From DATLAN01 sp035527455 (GTDB lineage Bacteria > Planctomycetota > Planctomycetia > Pirellulales > Thermoguttaceae): DNA of 16,375 nucleotides. Positions 15,101-16,375 of the stretch are shown one piece after another. Where the stretch lies: the NCBI GenBank assembly GCA_035527455.1, contig DATLAN010000446.1:1-16375 (forward strand), in the 5' to 3' direction. A program made the translations under genes and the position numbers. Below the pieces are notes generated by a model. That model was not told where the DNA came from. It saw nothing but the letters and a program-made list of their open reading frames with translations, and did not search any database. Each line of letters opens with the position of its first letter. Position 1 is the stretch's first letter.

Positions 15101-16129
15101 CCCTTCCCTGCGACCGCCTGGGTCCAGGTCGACGCTCCGGCCGGTTGCCGACTTCAGGAGTTGACCGGCCGCCGACACGTCACGCCGCTAAGACGCAACG
15201 CCGACGGAACGTATTGGCTGGTCGAGCTGGAGCCGTACGACCTGGTGGCCGTGGTGCTTTCGGAACCGACCGTCGTCCTCTCCCGGCCGCAAGTCAGTTT
15301 CTCGCCCGCGGTTGCGGAAGTCTACCGGCAGCAGATCCAGGAGTTGACGGCCCGGGCGGCCTCGCTCCGCAATCCGCCTCCTCCCTTGAAGGTCCTCGAG
15401 AACGCCGCTTTCGAGCTGCCGCCTGGAGACGCGACGCCGATTCCCGGCTGGGCCGTCACCCGACAACTCGGCGTGCGTATCGAAAGCGATCCCGAGCTGC
15501 CGCACGGCGGAGAGCGGTCGGCCCGGCTGAGCACCGACGGCCCGTGGGCTTGCCTGGTCGGCCCGGCATTCGAGCCGCCGGCCACGGGGCGGCTGTCGAT
15601 GTCGGTCTGGCTGCGCGTGGCCGACGCCGCGCGTCAACCGACCCTTTGGCTGGCACTCGAGGGAGAACGTCACGGGGAATATTACTACCGCTATGCCCAA
15701 GTCGGAGCGGCTTTCCCCGGTGGGAACCGGGCCGTGCCGATCTCGACGCAATGGGCCGAATACATCTTCAAGGTCGACGACCTGCCGTTGGACGGGCTTT
15801 CCCAGTTGCGCGTGCGCTTCGATCTGAAGGGACCGGGCGAGGTGTGGATCGACGACGTCCAGTTGTTCGACAAGGTCTTCAGCACCAACGAGAACGTGCA
15901 ACTCGCCGAATTGATTACGCGGGCCCACATCCGGCTGGAGAACGGTCAGATCTCCGACTGCCTCCGGCTGCTCAGCGGCTACTGGCCGCGGTTTCTGGAA
16001 GAGAACGTCCCGTTGTCCTCCGCCGCCGGAGTGTCCGACGGATCCGTCACGCCGCAGGAAGAACGGCCGCGAAAAGCCGATCTGATGGACCACGTCAGGG
16101 AACTGCTGCCGGAGAAGTTGAGGTTCTAA
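12164..16129 (+). CDS. Large secreted glycoside-hydrolase-like protein with C-terminal carbohydrate-binding-like domain
   Basis: The 1321-residue protein starts with a signal peptide (Arg-rich start, hydrophobic 17-38, likely cut after GPAAA, 45). An N-terminal beta-rich part (about 48-460) includes an Ig-like stretch (TKVQITVELIG... to VYDLVITATYD, about 206-260). A central region (about 485-760) resembles the family-10-like TIM-barrel hydrolases of Planctomycetes: GTRLVEYLHYVGYNGLMISVLADG (527-550), YYNVLDPRVQEAMLDVIREL (647-666), FAGLAVRLSADGY, and W739/W742 in AWLQWRTDQLSRFY. Residues about 1078-1240 form a beta-sandwich that looks like a carbohydrate-binding module (LENAAFE, PIPGW, GGERSARLST, GEVWIDDVQLFD). 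A short helical tail follows. The catalytic acids cannot be assigned. The ATG at 12164 is the only upstream start giving the signal peptide, but its GAGG abuts the ATG, and a strong AAGGAGGT lies just inside the gene with no start after it. Single gene, exported. Confidence 0.8.
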   Translation: MIGQGGPRASRSRHAPAVAIAAVRWVCRFALLACLASAPRGPAAAEETMRLRIEWGGGEQRWAGTVAVSQGTLSDARPLGIEADVPGSIWIENGQLTIRQRSARTYDGVDLLVSAPLEAELLMELTAADDPAQPKQIAIPLAKLVGATHDEELDARGNRLLVRRAPGDRLRVRFLRDLLVFSAEQKADERFRFSIQPHLLPVAAGTKVQITVELIGVQDGQKLWSTGYEMRAGQPVDIPMEVLVPRQEGVYDLVITATYDRPWQQAVRRPLDWKKTETVARRKIQLLVLSDRQPLPSTDQRQELVRIGDEIDPANPTWREQLAKLPNPLKIPGLGQGPLGNDNMTTLQHPLGEFVRLNPSRQSPDVSWEAYTLSIDRPGAPHILEVSYPSDVPQTLGISILEPNAAGALLPVGLDSGVDLEWDAIEAGSPPRPLKHRLVFWPRTKHPMVLLTNLRDRSAAVYGKIRVLGGWDHLPREFAAGPQQQPERLLAAYFDRPLFPENFSADGSVGESTGRTLDDWRTFYQSGTRLVEYLHYVGYNGLMISVLADGSTIYPSELLQPTPRYDTGVFLATAPDPVRKDVLEMLFRLFDREGLQMIPMVEFAAPLPALEAELRTGDPAVAGLQWIGPEGVSWPQAHPARRGLAPYYNVLDPRVQEAMLDVIRELAARYARGHRSFAGLAVRLSADGYAVLPGPEWGMDDATIARFQRDTGVEVSGAGPGRWTERAALLGSPPHRQAWLQWRTDQLSRFYLRVQKELQAIQPGSRLFLAGAGMLTGDEIEDRLHPVLSRRTTVAETLLQAGIDVRLYQGEGGENAAGPVLLRPELIVGAGRLGAKAVALELNQMPDVDHYFGAVSTPGSLLFHRPQEVRVESFDKKSPFQPSHTWLVAQPTPSGRQNRRRFAHSLAALDSQVLVDGGWMLSLGQEDSVRDLVAAYRLLPAVRFQQVAAGQGGAGPSQPVTFRYAAHANQTYVYAVNEAPFPATAWVQVDAPAGCRLQELTGRRHVTPLRRNADGTYWLVELEPYDLVAVVLSEPTVVLSRPQVSFSPAVAEVYRQQIQELTARAASLRNPPPPLKVLENAAFELPPGDATPIPGWAVTRQLGVRIESDPELPHGGERSARLSTDGPWACLVGPAFEPPATGRLSMSVWLRVADAARQPTLWLALEGERHGEYYYRYAQVGAAFPGGNRAVPISTQWAEYIFKVDDLPLDGLSQLRVRFDLKGPGEVWIDDVQLFDKVFSTNENVQLAELITRAHIRLENGQISDCLRLLSGYWPRFLEENVPLSSAAGVSDGSVTPQEERPRKADLMDHVRELLPEKLRF

Positions 16130-16134
16130 GGCAT

Positions 16135-16244
16135 GTAGGTCAGGGCTTGCCCTGACGGATTCTCCTGCCGGCCGCCGGGTTTCTCGATTTCGTCAGGGCA
16201 AGCCCTGACCTACCTCGCCGGCCAGATTTCGTCAGGGCAAGCCC
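16135..16244. repeat. Palindromic repeat cluster of three related units
   Basis: Five bases after the stop of the large gene, arms 16135-16157 and 16191-16213 form a perfect 23-base inverted repeat. Each arm contains the palindrome TCAGGGC-TT(AA)-GCCCTGA. A third unit at 16225-16244 repeats 16186-16205 exactly (20 bases) in direct orientation, then diverges (GCCCCAACGG instead of GCCCTGACC). Two inverted units plus one decaying direct copy is typical of REP/BIME-like clusters. The location right after the stop also allows a role at the mRNA 3' end. Confidence 0.85.
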
Positions 16245-16375
16245 CAACGGCACTAAGTTTCAATGGGTCAGTTTGTGAGGTTGGCGTTTGTGTCCGTTGC
16301 CGAGGTCTTTGACTATTGTGTCTCCTGGCCGCGGATCATGTCGGCCGGGACGAAAGTGGACGCGGTGGCTGGCGA
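16245..16375. other. Window end, only unassignable open frames
   Basis: Two frames stay open to the edge. On plus, an ATG at 16263 gives 37 residues beginning MGQFVRLAFVSVAEVFDY. On minus, the window edge to a TAG at 16315-16313 gives a 20-residue tail ending ADMIRGQETQ. Neither shows a family motif or a ribosome binding site that decides between them, so I assign no gene. Confidence 0.3.

Noticed and set aside
11675..15178. Very long minus-strand open frame opposite pgk and the large secreted gene (over 1100 codons)
   Set aside because: It runs antisense to two well-supported genes, is rich in Arg/Gln/His in the way GC-rich antisense frames are, and shows no family motif. It is a side effect of high GC at third positions.
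16135..16244. CRISPR array from the repeated unit at the right end
   Set aside because: Only three units, two of them inverted relative to each other, with unequal spacing and internal palindromes. This is a palindromic repeat cluster, and no cas genes are present.

Overview
The window looks like a GC-rich chromosome segment from a planctomycete, probably of the Pirellulales type. The reasons are the very long YidC with a lysine-rich tail, a small FHA protein, a secreted SGNH hydrolase, a large secreted glycoside-hydrolase-like protein, housekeeping genes scattered singly instead of in operons, non-ATG starts, and gene gaps rich in palindromic repeats. The lineage is inferred from gene style, since no rRNA is present.

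Layout, left to right. The first 45 bases are the N-terminus of an IS110-type transposase (minus) that runs off the edge, with a leader that can fold over its own ribosome binding site. Next is tsaB (minus, TTG start), divergent from a calcineurin-like metallophosphoesterase (plus, GTG start). Then come yidC (with a PDZ domain inserted in its periplasmic part), mnmE, and rbsK (ribokinase). rbsK overlaps tail-to-tail with a small FHA-domain gene (minus). A 400-base stretch without genes leads to a secreted SGNH hydrolase (plus). Convergent to it is a minus-strand pair: a radical SAM/SPASM protein and a four-helix membrane protein. After a shared upstream region come pgk (plus) and a 1321-residue secreted protein with a glycoside-hydrolase-like core and a C-terminal carbohydrate-binding-like domain. 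The last ~120 bases hold only unassignable open frames.

The genes do not form one pathway. tsaB and mnmE both serve tRNA modification (t6A at position 37 and the wobble uridine 34); pgk and rbsK are sugar metabolism; yidC is membrane protein insertion. The radical SAM and His-rich membrane protein may work together. The SGNH hydrolase and the large secreted protein suggest carbohydrate or glycan breakdown outside the cytoplasm.

The most unusual features are: (1) the PDZ domain inside YidC; (2) an MnmE G domain whose switch II region is rebuilt and lengthened; (3) four gene gaps carrying long nested inverted repeats of different sequence but shared geometry, in most of which an arm can also fold by itself. 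No CRISPR array, tRNA, rRNA, prophage or obvious defence system is visible.
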